From: Diplonema papillatum
Taxonomy: Eukaryota > Euglenozoa > Diplonemea > Diplonemida > Diplonemidae
Assembly: GCA_030068145.1 (NCBI GenBank)
Contig: JAPJBO010000314.1
Span: forward strand, 62,001 to 126,000
Length of the DNA: 64,000 nt
Direction of reading: 5' to 3'
Both the position numbers and the translations under genes were made by a program. The notes below the pieces were generated by a model that made no database searches, was not told the origin of the DNA, and saw nothing but the letters and a program-made list of their open reading frames with translations. Positions 1 through 10,524 of the stretch are shown piece after piece (position 1 is the stretch's first letter; every line of letters begins with the position of its first letter).

Positions 1-628
1 AACCAGCAGTCGTGCATGAGCTCGACGTTCGACTACACCTCCGCCGGCGGCGATGTGGAGCTGCGGTGCGAAAACGTCGAATCCTGCAAAGACTCGGTCG
101 TGTTGTGCCCGAAGGCGCACAGCCTCACCGTCCACTGCGGGAGCAGAGACGCGTGCCGGCTCTTGACCGTTGAGCGCACGGCGAACGGGACGAAGTGCGC
201 CGTGGATTGCAACGACGACGCGTGCGAAGGTGTCAGCGCCGACGACGTTCGGTTCCTTTCGCACACCTGCGTCCTGTACACGGCGCTCGCAGCTACGGCC
301 CCGACCGTGAACTGCCAGACCCTGTGCGTCGGCGGGGTTGCCGACGGGAGCGACTCGGAAGACACGTGCCGGCAGCAGTGCTCGTGCTTCAAGTACGCGC
401 GCGAGGTCCGGGAGGTCGCGCAGGAGCTATTCCAGGTCGGCAGCGCCGCGGCGGCCGCGGACGTGGCCGAGCTGATCCGGGCGCTCGCGCGGCTGCTCGA
501 CGAGTACGTGTCGGGGCTGACGCTGTACTGGGACTGCCCGGCGGCGGCGTGCCCCGGATCCGTCTGCCCAACGTCGGCCCTCGCCAAGGTGGCCGCCGGC
601 TGCGCGCCCGAAGCGGGGCAGCTCATAG
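1..628 (+). CDS. Cysteine-rich membrane protein gene, internal exon (5' end outside window)
   Basis: The frame is open from base 1, so the exon or gene begins upstream. The ~209 residues are rich in cysteine (CENVESCKDSVVLC, CGSRDAC, CAVDCNDDAC, CRQQCSC), with an alanine-rich helical stretch (VGSAAAAADVAELIRALARLL) and further Cys-Pro pairs (CPAAACPGSVCP). This looks like a disulfide-bonded extracellular region; I do not recognise the family. The exon should end at 628, where the frame meets GT (629-630) leaving one base of a codon. The acceptor at 4465-4466 needs exactly one base, so it joins to the last exon at 4467 with a split Asp codon. Past 628 the frame runs into interspersed-repeat sequence, which supports the donor. 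The donor GTCCGT is weak. The joined protein would be a type I membrane protein. Confidence 0.7.
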
Positions 629-630
629 GT

Positions 631-754
631 CCGTTTTTTTTTTACCAAACATGCAATCTTGGAGGAAATAAGAACGCGTCACAGGCCTTCCACGGCGTTT
701 CCTTGCGCCCTGTACCAAGAAACAAACGTCCAGGGCAAAGCGTTCAACGAAAAA
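631..754 (+). repeat. Interspersed repeat family E, copy 1
   Basis: A T-rich run followed by TTTACCAAACATGCAATCTT and about 100 bp ending GCGTTCAACGAAAAA. Near-identical sequence occurs at 60125-60245 and a diverged copy at 28125-28262, all on the same strand. It begins immediately after the proposed splice donor of the first gene. Confidence 0.75.
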
Positions 755-2040
755 TACTAGAACGAAAAATATGTCAAGTTGGAAACCTCACAGCAGGAAG
801 GTGAAGTTAACCTACCCACCCCCGCTGCAAGAAGCCTTCGAGCGGGTGACGGGACAGCGCCCCCTGAAGGGGGTAAAACTGCTGACCGAGGCAGCCGCCG
901 GCTTCGTCGGCGAGCGTTTCTCCTCGGACGAGGCCACCGCGGTGCAACAGCTTCGCACCGTCGTCGCTCGGGTGTTGGCAGCACCGGATAACGCCGTGGA
1001 GGCGCTCGAGGGAGCCCAGCTGCTGCTGGCTTTCTGGCAGTTGCAGCAGAAGGCCCCGGTCCCCGTGGAGGGAGAGATGGTACGGCTCGGGCTGGTACCC
1101 GAGGAGGAGACCGACCTTGACTCTGAGTCGGACAGTGACGAAGAGGACACGCCGGTGGCAGGCGGAGGGGTTGACGACAATCGTCGGCAGCCGTCGGGGG
1201 GTCGTGGAACAGAGCTCCCACCTCCTAACATGCCCCGTTCTGCCCGGAGCCCAACAACCACCTCCACCTCCGTCTCGCCCGCGGTTACACCAGTCCCGGC
1301 TCAGCCCCCCCGTCCAACCAACGACCTGCTCGCTGTGCTAGAGAGCATGCGGGAGGAGCAGAAGGCAGAAAGGGCCCAGCAAAGAGCCGAGCTTTCCGAG
1401 CTCAGATCGGAGATGGCCAAGTTGAAGAACGGAGGCCCCCGCTCCAACCCGGCGATCTCGGAAAACGGGAACGCTCCTTCCTCGTGCCGCGGAGAAGGGA
1501 GCGATGCAGGGAGCGCGGCCTCTACTACCGCGCCGCGCGAAGCGGTGCTACTCGATCCGGCAATGTGGGTCGACATGGACCGCACAGAAAAAGAGCGGTG
1601 TTGCGCGTGGAGCTCGAGAGGCACTTCGCGACCCCCCTCACAAAGGCGCCGCACGAAACGGCGTTTCTCTTCGAACAGCTCGAAGATCTCATGCATGGCA
1701 TGGGCACGGGCGAAGTGGAGGACGGCTTCGCCGTCCGTCTCGCCAGGAAGGTGGTCGTCCGCCTCATCGTACTCCAGACGGGGTACGAAATGTCGTGGGA
1801 GGCGGCCCAAGCAGTTTCCGACGACTACTTCGGGGGTCCGAGAGAACCGGAGTACCTGAAGCAAGCCCTGGCACAGCGAGACAAGCACCGGACGAAAAGC
1901 CGACCACAAAAGCAGAAGTCGGAGAAGGGGGAAAGCGGGTACACCACACAGGAAAAGGGAGAAAAGGGTGCCTTTCGCGCCAAGAAGGCCTCGGGCGGCG
2001 GGAAGGCCTAGTCGGCTCGTCCACAGAACAAGACCCGGCC
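755..2040 (+). mobile_element. Retroelement-like insertion with a gag/ORF1-like reading frame
   Basis: The insert is flanked by a perfect 15-bp direct repeat, GCGTTCAACGAAAAA, at 740-754 and 2041-2055. A 15-bp target duplication fits target-primed insertion of a non-LTR element, and the insert lies inside an interspersed repeat (family E) whose uninterrupted copy is at 60125-60245. There is no poly(A) tail and no reverse transcriptase, so this is either a fragment or a non-autonomous element. Confidence 0.5.
771..2011 (+). pseudogene. Gag/ORF1-like protein, one frameshift
   Basis: The ATG at 771 opens ~270 codons: a helical N-terminal region, an acidic stretch near codons 115-130 (ETDLDSESDSDEEDT), a Pro/Ser/Thr linker, and a coiled-coil-like segment (MREEQKAERAQQRAELSEL). 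Around 1587-1600 (GAAAAAGAGC) the plausible protein moves to the -1 frame and continues with a helical domain (HFATPLTKAPHETAFLFEQL) and a Lys/Gly-rich basic tail ending at the stop at 2009-2011. Acidic linker, coiled coil and basic tail resemble the nucleic-acid-binding first ORF of retroelements, but I see no zinc knuckle and cannot assign a family. The shift is probably a mutation: the A5 run is not a canonical slippery heptamer. Confidence 0.45.
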
Positions 2041-2124
2041 GCGTTCAACGAAAAACAATTCCCTCCCCTCATCATTTTCCGGTTTCTACCGTGGTTAGCC
2101 AGTGACGCGTCTTATTTTTTACAT

Positions 2125-2400
2125 AAGCGCCAGCTTGAAAGGAAATGCTCGACGATGCTGCCCGACAAAGAACAGAAGGGATCCAAAGTGCTGTAACTAC
2201 CGAACCACGTGTTGAACGAACGTGAGGTCATCTACACGACAAATCACACAAACACAACAGGTCAAAGTCCTGAGTGAGAAAGCAACACACGGTGGTGTAA
2301 GCGAAGAACAAATCAGATTGTGTTTGTATTGTATTTGCCCCTTACCTCTATATTTCCCCCCTTCCATTCGGAGTCGAAGCAGCTACGTCGAGTATTTTTA
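2125..2400 (+). repeat. Interspersed repeat family A, copy 1
   Basis: About 280 bp from AAGCGCCAGCTTG to CGTCGAGTATTTT. Other copies are at 6875-7162 (opposite strand) and 61203-61480 (same strand). The ends carry an imperfect inverted repeat (AAATGCTCGACGATGCTGCC near one end, AAATACTCGACGTAGCTGC on the other strand near the other), suggesting a miniature inverted-repeat element. No target duplication is clear. Confidence 0.8.
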
Positions 2401-4302
2401 ATAGTACATCTGTCAGGCTATTTGCTTCATTTTTCCTCAGTTTTCCAAATTCCGTCTCAATAGCCAATTTGCTTTTCCCGCTCTGAAATCGAGAAGCCTC
2501 CGTCCAGGCCACCCGAACCTTCCAAAAGGGGGGGTCCGGGGGGCTCCCCCCGGCAAACGGTACGGTACATTCAGGTGGAGAAATTAAACATATCGACCAA
2601 CGTACTGGTGGCACTGTTTGCCATCTGTGTGACCCTCGACCGCGCTCCCCCTGGTGCACACTCCTGAAGCCAACAGCCCATTTCAAATTCATCCACCACT
2701 CAGACACTGTGTGCTGGTAAATCATTGGCATGAGTAGATGCAGACCGGAGATCACACGGAACAAGGCACTTGTGTCAACTCGGAGAGAATCTGTCAAGGT
2801 TTCCGGGCTGCTTCTGAGCTTCGACTCTCTCACTCGGCACCCACAGCAGCCCCAAACTTCTGCCAGCCAGCCCACCATGTCCAGCGGCGACCCACCGATG
2901 GCCAGCCCCTGACCGCCAGCCAGCTGGCACAGCTGGCCTAACCCACGCCTCCACCGGACCCCCACAACTTTCGAAGCCAGCTCACTCAGCCACCCATATG
3001 CTTTGGGGCAGGGGTGGAAAAAGCTAGCTCCCCACTAAATCCAGTCAAAATACACTTTCAAACTCGTTTACAGAAAAGTGGGGTTGGCTCGAATAGAGGC
3101 TATTCACATTGCATGTTCATAGGACCTCCAGTCTCGAAAAATCTGACAACTCGTTAACACCGTCCGGGTGGCAGCTGAGTGATGGCCGCCGCACCCAAGC
3201 TACGCCATGTACTGCGCCATCTGCAGGGGGTCGTCGGTGTTCACCTCTGAGACCGATAAGTTGTCCCCTTTGGCTCTGATCTTCACCCGTCGATGAAGAT
3301 TCGGAGGACGAGAGCGTTGACGAGAGCGTTGACGGGTTTGCGTTGACGACCAAAGTGTGTGTGAACTGGGTGCGGACGAGCAGGACAAGAAAGAAAGGTG
3401 CTGGGAAATACAAGCTCTGGGAGGCCTTTACCCTCTTCTGCCGCTCTCCCACAGACGAGTCGAGGAGCCGCCTCGCTCGCGGCTGGGAACGGATCTACCT
3501 GGAATACAGTAGAAAGTGTGTTCTATACCCGTCCCTGTCGGGCTCCGGGGATGAGCCCCGGGCACCGACCAGCCCCGGGGCTCCCTGCTCCGAGAGCCAC
3601 GGACAACAGGCCCAAGTGTCGAGGCATGGGCGTCGGGCCCTACGGTGGCGGTGGTCGCCTGTTGCTGATGGGCGACAATGGGCCTATGGGGTGCCCCTAA
3701 ACATCATGGCGTCCGTGCTGGCGGAGAACGAAGCGGCGGCGTGTGTTCTCGACGACCCGCTCAATGAAAGAGCGTGAGTAGGATGATGGCTGTCCTCAGG
3801 AGGAGTCGCCGGACCCACGGCGGGCGAAGCCGCTGGGCGTGAAGGAGTTCAGGACGATCTTCGATGCCGTCCATGACCACGGCGCTGCTCCGCAGATTCT
3901 GGGCGAGTTTCTGGCGCTGCTTAGAACCTCGAGTATGCGGGCGTCCAGGGCGCACAAGGTTCTTGACGTATGAGGCCATAATTTGGTGCTCCTGGTCAAG
4001 ACCGCGCGGCACTCTAACGTCTACAACTTCGAAGCCATCTAAACTTTACACAATCGAGGTGCAGGTGTGACACCCGCAAAATGGACTGCACAGTTCACCC
4101 GGTGCTGGAGCACACCGTGTGATTGTGACCTCAGAAATCCCACAAAAAAGCCCTGTATGTGACACCCAACATACCTTTTCTCCAACCAGCGTTTCTGACC
4201 CCCGAAACGCAGAAGCACGTTTACCAGAAAAGAGACAGACCGAGACCGGGTGATTTTCAACCCAAAAAGGCAGGAATCCTTGTGGCTTACCACAGGATGC
4301 GT

Positions 4303-4332
4303 TCAATGACCGCAATGTTGCGGTCATTGACC
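4303..4332. other. Short perfect palindrome in a TGACCGC-rich patch
   Basis: CAATGACCGCAA, two bases, then TTGCGGTCATTG forms a 12-bp-arm hairpin. Between 4290 and 4420 TGACCG or CGGTCA occurs about ten times. It lies ~140 bp before the last exon of the first gene. A clustered protein-binding site or a foldback remnant are both possible. Confidence 0.6.
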
Positions 4333-4466
4333 GCAAGGTATGCGGTCAGTGACCGCATAACTTTCTCAGCTGACCGGTCAAAAACTGACCAGTCAAACAT
4401 GCGGTCACGGCCATGACCGGTCCAAACTTCCACTCTCAACAACGCACCCCCTGCCTTTTCGCACAG

Positions 4467-4858
4467 ACGCGGTATCCCGGCGCACGGCGCATTCTTTGCA
4501 GTCGGGCACGCCCTACCGCCTGCTGCTCTTTGGCGCTGCGTACAAGCCCGCTGGGGACGTCAACACAGTGCGGGCGCTGATCGAGGACGAAATCAAGACG
4601 CCCAGCGCCACCGCGGGCTACGGCTTGGTCGGCGTCGACGTGGTGACCGCCGAGGTGCTCATGACCCCAGCCCGGGCTGACGACAACGGTCACGAAGACG
4701 ACGACGACAACAGCAGCCGGACAGGCGCCATCATCGGCATCGTGGTGGCGGTGCTGGTCGTCTTGACCATCGCCGCCATCGCGTTTTACTTCATCAAGTT
4801 CCGGAAGACCGACGCTGTGCCGAAGCCGCAGGAGACCAGTCCGGACGCGAAGCCGTGA
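4467..4858 (+). CDS. Cysteine-rich membrane protein gene, last exon (transmembrane and tail)
   Basis: The acceptor AG at 4465-4466 follows a pyrimidine-rich run, and the reading frame runs to TGA at 4856-4858. The exon encodes ~130 residues: a membrane-proximal region (SGTPYRLLLFGAAYKPAGDV...), an acidic stalk (NGHEDDDDNSS), one hydrophobic transmembrane helix (AIIGIVVAVLVVLTIAAIAF), a basic stop-transfer segment (KFRK) and a short tail ending PKPQETSPDAKP. This is type I topology, with the cysteine-rich exon at 1-628 outside. A second AG at 4500-4501 would be in a different phase and does not join to 628. The exon's 3' half is the seed of the tandem array that follows. Confidence 0.8.
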
Positions 4859-6850
4859 TTCATATCAAGCGCTCCGAATGAACACAAGCCGCAACACAGC
4901 TCCTGATTTCTGTGCACGTTCAACCAGTGCTGGTCGTCTTCACCATCGCCGCCTTCGCGTTTACTTCATCAAGTTCCGGAAGACCGACGCTGTGCCGAAG
5001 CCGCAGGAGACCAGTCCGGACGCGAAGCCGTGATATATGTCAAGCTCCGAATAAACACAAGCCGCAACACAGCTCCTGTCTTCTGTGCACGTTCAACCAG
5101 TGCTGGGCGTCTTCACCCCCGCCGCCTTCGCGTTTTACTTCATCAGGTTCCGGAAGACCGACGCTGTGCCGAAGCCGCAGGAGACCAGTCCGGACGCGAA
5201 GCCGTGATTCATATCAAGCGCTCCGAATGAACACAAGCCGCAACACAGCTCCTGATTTCTGTGCACGTTCAACCAGTGCTGCTTCACCACCGCCGCCTTC
5301 GCGTTTACTTCATCAAGTTCCGGAAGACCGACGCTGTGCCGAAGCCGCAGGAGGCCAGTCCGGACGCGAAGCCGTGATATATGTCAAGCTCCGAATGAAC
5401 ACAAGCCGCAACACAGCCGTTCAACCAGTGCTGGGCGTCTTCACCCCCGCCGCCTTCGCGTTTTACTTCATCAGGTTCCGGAAGACCGACGCTGTGCCGA
5501 AGCCGCAGGAGACCAGTCCGGACGCCAAGCCGTGATTCATATCAAGCGCTCCGAATGAACACAAGCCGCAACACAGCTCCTGATTTCTGTGCACGTTCAA
5601 CCAGTGTTGGTCGTCTTCACCACCGCCGCCTTCGCGTTTTACTTCATCAAGTTCCGGAAGACTGACGCTGTGCCGAAGCCGCAGGAGGCCAGTCCGGACG
5701 CGAAGCCGTGATATATGTCAAGCTCCGAATGAACACAAGCCGCAACACAGCCGTTCAACCAGTGCTGGGCGTCTTCACCCCCGCCGCCTTCGCGTTTTAC
5801 TTCATCAGGTTCCGGAAGACCGACGCTGTGCCGAAGCCGCAGGAGACCAGTCCGGACGCCAAGCCGTGATTCATATCAAGCGCTCCGAATGAACACAAGC
5901 CGCAACACAGCTCCTGATTTCTGTGCACGTTCAACCAGTGTTGGTCGTCTTCACCACCGCCGCCTTCGCGTTTTACTTCATCAAGTTCCGGAAGACCGAC
6001 GCTGTGCCGAAGCCGCAGGAGGCCAGTCCGGACGCGAAGCCGTGATATATGTCAAGCTCCGAATGAACACAAGCCGCAACACAGCCGTTCAACCAGTGCT
6101 GGGCGTCTTCACCCCCGCCGCCTTCGCGTTTTACTTCATCAGGTTCCGGAAGACCGACGCTGTGCCGAAGCCGCAGGAGGCCAGTCCGGACGCGAAGCCG
6201 TGATATATGTCAAGCTCCGAATGAACACAAGCCGCAACACAGCCGTTCAACCAGTGCTGGGCGTCTTCACCCCCGCCGCCTTCGCGTTTTACTTCATCAG
6301 GTTCCGGAAGACCGACGCTGTGCCGAAGCCGCAGGAGACCAGTCCGGACGCCAAGCCGTGATTCATATCAAGCGCTCCGAATGAACACAAGCCGCAACAC
6401 AGCTCCTGATTTCTGTGCACGTTCAACCAGTGTTGGTCGTCTTCACCACCGCCGCCTTCGCGTTTTACTTCATCAAGTTCCGGAAGACTGACGCTGTGCC
6501 GAAGCCGCAGGAGGCCAGTCCGGACGCGAAGCCGTGATATATGTCAAGCACCGAATGAACACAAGCCGCAACACAGCTCCTGTCTTCTGTGCACGTTCAA
6601 CCAGTGTTGGTCGTCTTCACCACCGCCGCCTTCGCGTTTTACTTCATCAAGTTCCGGAAGACCGACGCTGTGCCGAAGCCGCAGGAGGCCAGTCCGGACG
6701 CGAAGCCGTGATACATATCAAGCTCCGAATGAACACAAGCCGCAACACAGTGCACGTTCAACCAGTGCTGGTCGTCTTCACCACCGCCGCCATCGGGGGT
6801 CGCGTTTTACTCCGCCAAGTTCCGGACGAACGCAAACTACAGCGACAGCT
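4859..6850 (+). repeat. Tandem array of the preceding gene's last-exon end (~12 copies)
   Basis: Units of roughly 155-180 bp repeat the 3' coding end of the preceding exon: the second half of the transmembrane helix, the KFRKTDAVPKPQE tail and the TGA. Each is followed by a short spacer beginning CAAGCTCCGAATGAACACAA. GACGCTGTGCCGAAG recurs near 4809 (the gene itself), 4984, 5159, 5330, 5489, 5668, 5821, 5999, 6163, 6316, 6488 and 6662; a degenerate thirteenth unit ends near 6850. Two unit types alternate (with or without CTCCTGATTTCTGTGCACG). Most units keep the frame AFYFIKFRKTDAVPKPQE...DAKP-stop. Longer frames spanning units are not genes. Confidence 0.9.
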
Positions 6851-6874
6851 CCTGATTCCTGTTCGCGTTAAACC

Positions 6875-7162
6875 AAAAATACTCGACGTAGCTGCTTCGA
6901 CTCCGAATGGAAGGGAGGAAACATAGAGGTAAGGGGCAAATACAATACAAACACATTCTGATTCGTCCTTCGCCTATACCACCGTGTGTTGTTCTTTCAC
7001 TCAGGACTTTGATCTGTTGTGTTTTGTGTGATTTGTCGTGTAGGGGTAGACCCGCATGACCTCACGTCCGTTCAACACGTGGTTCGGTAGTTACAGCACT
7101 TGGGATCCCTTCTGTTCTTTGTCGGGCAGCATCGTCGAGCATTCCTTTCAAGCTGGCGCTTC
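6875..7162 (-). repeat. Interspersed repeat family A, copy 2 (inverted)
   Basis: Reverse complement of the 2125-2400 copy, with an extra internal GGGTAGACCCGCATGAC segment also present in the 61203-61480 copy. It lies directly after the tail-exon array. Confidence 0.8.
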
Positions 7163-7220
7163 CGTAAAAAAGCTATGTGTGTAGCTCTCCACGTGCTTAT
7201 GCGGCAAGCAGTGTTTTCAG

Positions 7221-7278
7221 CTAGGAAGCAAAACTCGCAACAAGGTTGCTGTAGGTGAACCTGCAGCAGGATGATTTA
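7221..7278 (+). rRNA. Fragment of the 3' end of 18S (SSU) rRNA
   Basis: AACAAGGTTGCTGTAGGTGA followed by ACCTGCAGCAGGATGATTTA is the universal 3' terminus of eukaryotic SSU rRNA. The usual form reads GGTTTCCGTAGGTG and CCTGCGGAAGGATCATTA. Both arms of the terminal hairpin differ from the common form in a matched way (TTGCTG with CAGCA instead of TTTCCG with CGGAA), so pairing is kept. About 20 bases upstream (TAGGAAGCAAAACTCGC) also align to the end of helix 44. Beyond ~60 nt nothing is rRNA-like, so this is a fragment and not a working gene. Confidence 0.65.
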
Positions 7279-7547
7279 CCGAAGATTTCAATTCTGAATG
7301 GAATGAGGAAAAAAACGAATTTCAAGCAGATTGGAAACCGAGGATTCAAACATGGTCATGCGGAAAGTAGAAAATAAGCAGCACCACAAATTCACGAAAA
7401 GAGACGGTCAGACGGTACCAAGAAGACAGACAGTCACCTACTGCGGCACCATACTGAGGAGGGCCTACCGTAAGTAAGGTATGTGGACAATGGCCAAACC
7501 ACCAATGACAAACAACCAAGGTACCCACCGATCCTCTTGCCTCGTGC

Positions 7548-7645
7548 AACCACCACTCAGAGCACAAAGGATATCTTCCCATAACGACGAAGGTCGATGT
7601 CACCCGGAGACTTAAAACCCCCGGAGTTTCAAGCGAACTTTCACT
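7548..7645 (+). repeat. Interspersed repeat family H, copy 1
   Basis: ACCACCACTCAGAGCACAAA through AAGCGAACTTTCACTCT. A second near-identical copy is at 25788-25883. The end motif AAGCGAACTTTCACTCT recurs at 63788-63804, 120 bp upstream of the ATG at 63926. Confidence 0.7.
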
Positions 7646-7754
7646 CTGGAAAATCCCGAGCAATCGGAAAGGCAAACAAGCTGTTCCCCTCGGCTCAACT
7701 GCCGGTTGATCGAGGGTGACATCAATTGCACTTTATCGTGGATGTCTTGGCTCT

Positions 7755-9115
7755 GGGAACGATACGGCGCACTTGCACTTTGGGCCAGTTGCAAAAGGCG
7801 TTTTGGGCCAAATGCACCCATCTTTTGCCGCACTTCGGGCCAGGTGTTCTTCAGCCAAGTGACCCGGGCCAGGTGTGGGGCAGGTGTACTTGTCTGAGTG
7901 TTTTCTGTGTGTTTTTGCACTTCGGACCAAGTGGCTCTTTTTACCAAGTGCACTTCGGGCCAGGTGTACTTTTCTGTGTGCTTTTGCCAAGTGGACATTT
8001 GCCCGGAGCAGGTGTACTCTTCTTTTACCGTGCATTTCAGGCCAAGTGTATTTCTGCCAAGTGTACTTTTGCCACGCGCACTTCGGGTCAGGTGTGCTTC
8101 AGCCAAGTGACCCGGGCCAGGTGTGTTTTTTTTTTTTTACCGTGCACTTCGGACCAAGTGACTCTTTTTGCCAAGTGCACTTCGGGTCAGGTGTACTTTT
8201 CTGAGTGTTTTCTGTGTGCTTTTGCCAAGTGGACATTTGCCAGGTACTTTGCACTTCGGACCAAGTGACTCTTTTTACCAAGTGCACTTGGGCCAGGAGT
8301 ACTTTTCTGTGTGCTTTTACCAAGTGGGGCCAGGTGTACTCTTTCATTTACAGAGCACTTCGGGCCAGGTGTACTTTTCTGAGTGTTTTCTGTGTGCTTT
8401 TGCACTTCGGACCAAGTGACTCTTTTTACCAAGTGCACTTCGGGCCAGGTGTACTTTTCTGTGTGCTTTTGCCAAGTGGACATTTGCCAGGTACTTTGCA
8501 CTTCGGACCAAGTGACTCTTTTTACCAAGTGCACTTGGGCCAGGAGTACTTTTCTGTGTGCTTTTACCAAGTGGGGCCAGGTGTACTCTTTCATTTACAG
8601 AGCACTTCGGGCCAGGTGTACTTTTCTGAGTGTTTTCTGTGTGCTTTTGCACTTCGGACCAAGTGGCTCTTTTTACCAAGTGCACTTCGGGCCAGGTGTA
8701 CTTTTCTGTGTGCTTTTGCCAAGTGGACATTGCCCGGACCAGGTGTACTCTTCTTTTTCCGTGCACTTCGGGCCAAGTGTATTTCTGCCAAGTGTACTTT
8801 TGCCACGCGCACTTCGGGCCAGGTGTGCTTCAGCCAAGTGACCCGGGTCAGGTGTACTTTTCTGAGGGGTTTCTGTGTACCTTTGCCAAGTGGACATTTG
8901 CCCGGGCCAGGTACTTTGCACTTCGGACCAAGTGACTCTTTTTACCAAGTGCACTTCGGGCCAGGTGTACTTTTCTGTGTGCTTTTGCCAAGTGGACATT
9001 TGCCCGGACCAGGTATACTCTTCTTTTACCGTGCATTTCGGGCCAAGTGTATTTCTGCCAAGTGTACTATTGCCACGCGCACTTCGGGCCAGGTGTACTT
9101 CATTTGCAGTGCACA
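7755..9115 (+). repeat. Satellite of GTGCACTTCGGGCCAGGTGT-type units
   Basis: About 1.36 kb of variants of a ~20-25 bp motif (TGCACTTCGGGCCAGGTGTA, CTTTTGCCAAGTGGACATTT, CTCTTTTTACCAAGTG). Higher-order copies are visible, for example 8272-8392 repeated at 8517-8637. Open frames on both strands come from the repeat. Confidence 0.9.
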
Positions 9116-9182
9116 GTATACTTCTGGCCGAGAGCGCTATAGTGCGTTGCTCAGGGTAGTCGAAGGCCTGAGAATCACACTA

Positions 9183-9414
9183 AGGGAACGTGTCAGTTAG
9201 ACTTTGGCGGACAATGTCCGGCATGTCGGGCCTTATTTTTTATGGTTTGCCATACGTCCGCCACGGAGATAAAAAGGGGGGGGCGTGTGGGGGGGCGTCA
9301 ACCACAGAAGCCTACAGGACAAAGCCATGATTTGCCATGCCGTCATCTGTCCGCCAAAAATTATATAACGCTATGCCGGCAAGTGTCCGCCAAAGTCTCA
9401 CTGACACGTTCCCT
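9183..9414. mobile_element. 232-bp miniature inverted-repeat element
   Basis: The left end AGGGAACGTGTCAGTTAGAC is matched by the reverse complement of the right end (AGGGAACGTGTCAGTGAGAC), and the match continues as TTTGGCGGACA to about 40 bp with a few mismatches. Flanks read CACTA and ACTGC; a 3-bp ACT duplication is possible but not clean. No coding capacity. Confidence 0.7.
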
Positions 9415-9729
9415 ACTGCCGATACGAATGTCGATACTCCCGCTTCTGTGACCGCTAAGGCCGCAGGTGGGTGACTGACCCATCAGAAGAGACCCCCCCT
9501 TTTTTTGTTGTTCGAGCAGCCGCATGGCACGGTATCATTTCGACGGAGGCTACAACAAAGAGGAGAAAGAGGGGGTAAACTGCAAACACAAGGGACAGTG
9601 CGCAGAAATACAAAAGCGACCAGAAGTACTGTTCGCCCACCCATCCTACGTAAACCGTGCTCTAACTGCACCAAGGAAAACCCCTCTCCCGTCTCACAAG
9701 TCAAACGGAGCAACAACAGCCGCCTGACA

Positions 9730-9890
9730 AACCAGACTCACACCGCTGTCCTGTCTGCAGACACTCAGGTTCCGCGCTGATGATGGTCCGCCTTATGTGT
9801 CCGTGGCTTAAAGGACCGAACCACGGCGCAGACGGGACCAGTGCAGCGTTGAGCACATATCCATTCCAAGCACGTTCTTGCAATCCCCCC
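9730..9890 (+). repeat. Interspersed repeat family B, copy 1
   Basis: Contains GATGATGGTCCGCCTTATGT, GGCGCAGACGGGACCAGTGC and CATTCCAAGCACGTTCTTGC. Other copies: 32623-32783, 42401-42517 and a fragment at 60418-60466. Confidence 0.85.
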
Positions 9891-10520
9891 GTCTCACAAG
9901 CCAAACACAGACTATAAAAGCCGACCGTTTGGCACAGGAGTGCGCCGGGCGTAAGCGTTCTAGTGGGCTCTATTTCTGGCCTCTGTCGAAAAACAGTGCC
10001 AGGCGGGAACAAGCTTCTTACGAATCTCTGCCGGCTACCTAGCCTCAGTGCTGGGCATTGAGTTAGGGGGCATTGCAGCTGGGCATTCCGGTTAGGCTTT
10101 GCAGCCCTGCGACTTTTGTACGCAATTAAAAGGAGACGAAAGAAGAAACCCGAATACCATCTAGCATCTGTTAGGGTGATACCCTAAGGGTATTTTGGGC
10201 ACCCTGCAGGGTCACTCCGCCTATCTCTAAACCCAAAATGTAATTCCCCCGAAGAACAGACACCCTCTTGAGGTGGTGTTGACACGAGGTTTCATCGGAC
10301 ACTCGGGCGAGCTTCGTTGCTGCCCTTGTTGCGTTAGTGGTATGGTCCTTTGACAGAGTGAGCCGATGCCTCTCATCTCACCTTTAAAACACGGCTGAGT
10401 CACGCATGCTCTTGACAGACGCTAGCGTCCGACATTTCGCACGCGCGTCGCAGTCGTTGGGTGGTATTGACAAGGGGTTTCATCGGACACTCGGATGAGC
10501 TTCGGTACTTCACCGCCGCA
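9891..10520. other. Non-coding stretch with TATA-like box and a 46-bp direct repeat
   Basis: CTATAAAAG at 9914-9922 resembles a TATA box, possibly of a retroelement terminus. TTTCATCGGACACTCGG recurs at 10290-10306 and 10479-10495 within a longer ~46-bp direct repeat spaced ~198 bp apart. The imperfect palindrome GGGTGATACCCTAAGGGTAT lies at 10174-10193. No gene is seen. Confidence 0.4.
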
Positions 10521-10524
10521 GGTC

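Larger units (their letters stand above)
629..4466 (+). other. Intron of the cysteine-rich membrane protein gene
   Basis: A phase-1 GT-AG intron of 3838 bp inferred from frame continuity. The 3' end has a pyrimidine-rich run before CAG at 4464-4466. It holds an interspersed repeat (631-754, family E), a retroelement-like insertion (755-2040), a family A repeat (2125-2400), a GC-rich hairpin near 2520-2575 (GGTCCGGGGGGC / CCCCCCGG), which is also found near 51181-51225, and TGACCGC palindromes (4290-4420). Between 2580 and 4290 I see open frames (for example 3343-3777) with no recognisable protein family. Confidence 0.55.

Noticed and set aside
1575..1605. Programmed -1 frameshift in the gag/ORF1-like gene
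   Set aside because: The two frames do need a -1 change near GAAAAAGAGC, but the site lacks a canonical X XXY YYZ heptamer and no downstream pseudoknot is evident. A simple deletion in a dead copy is more likely.
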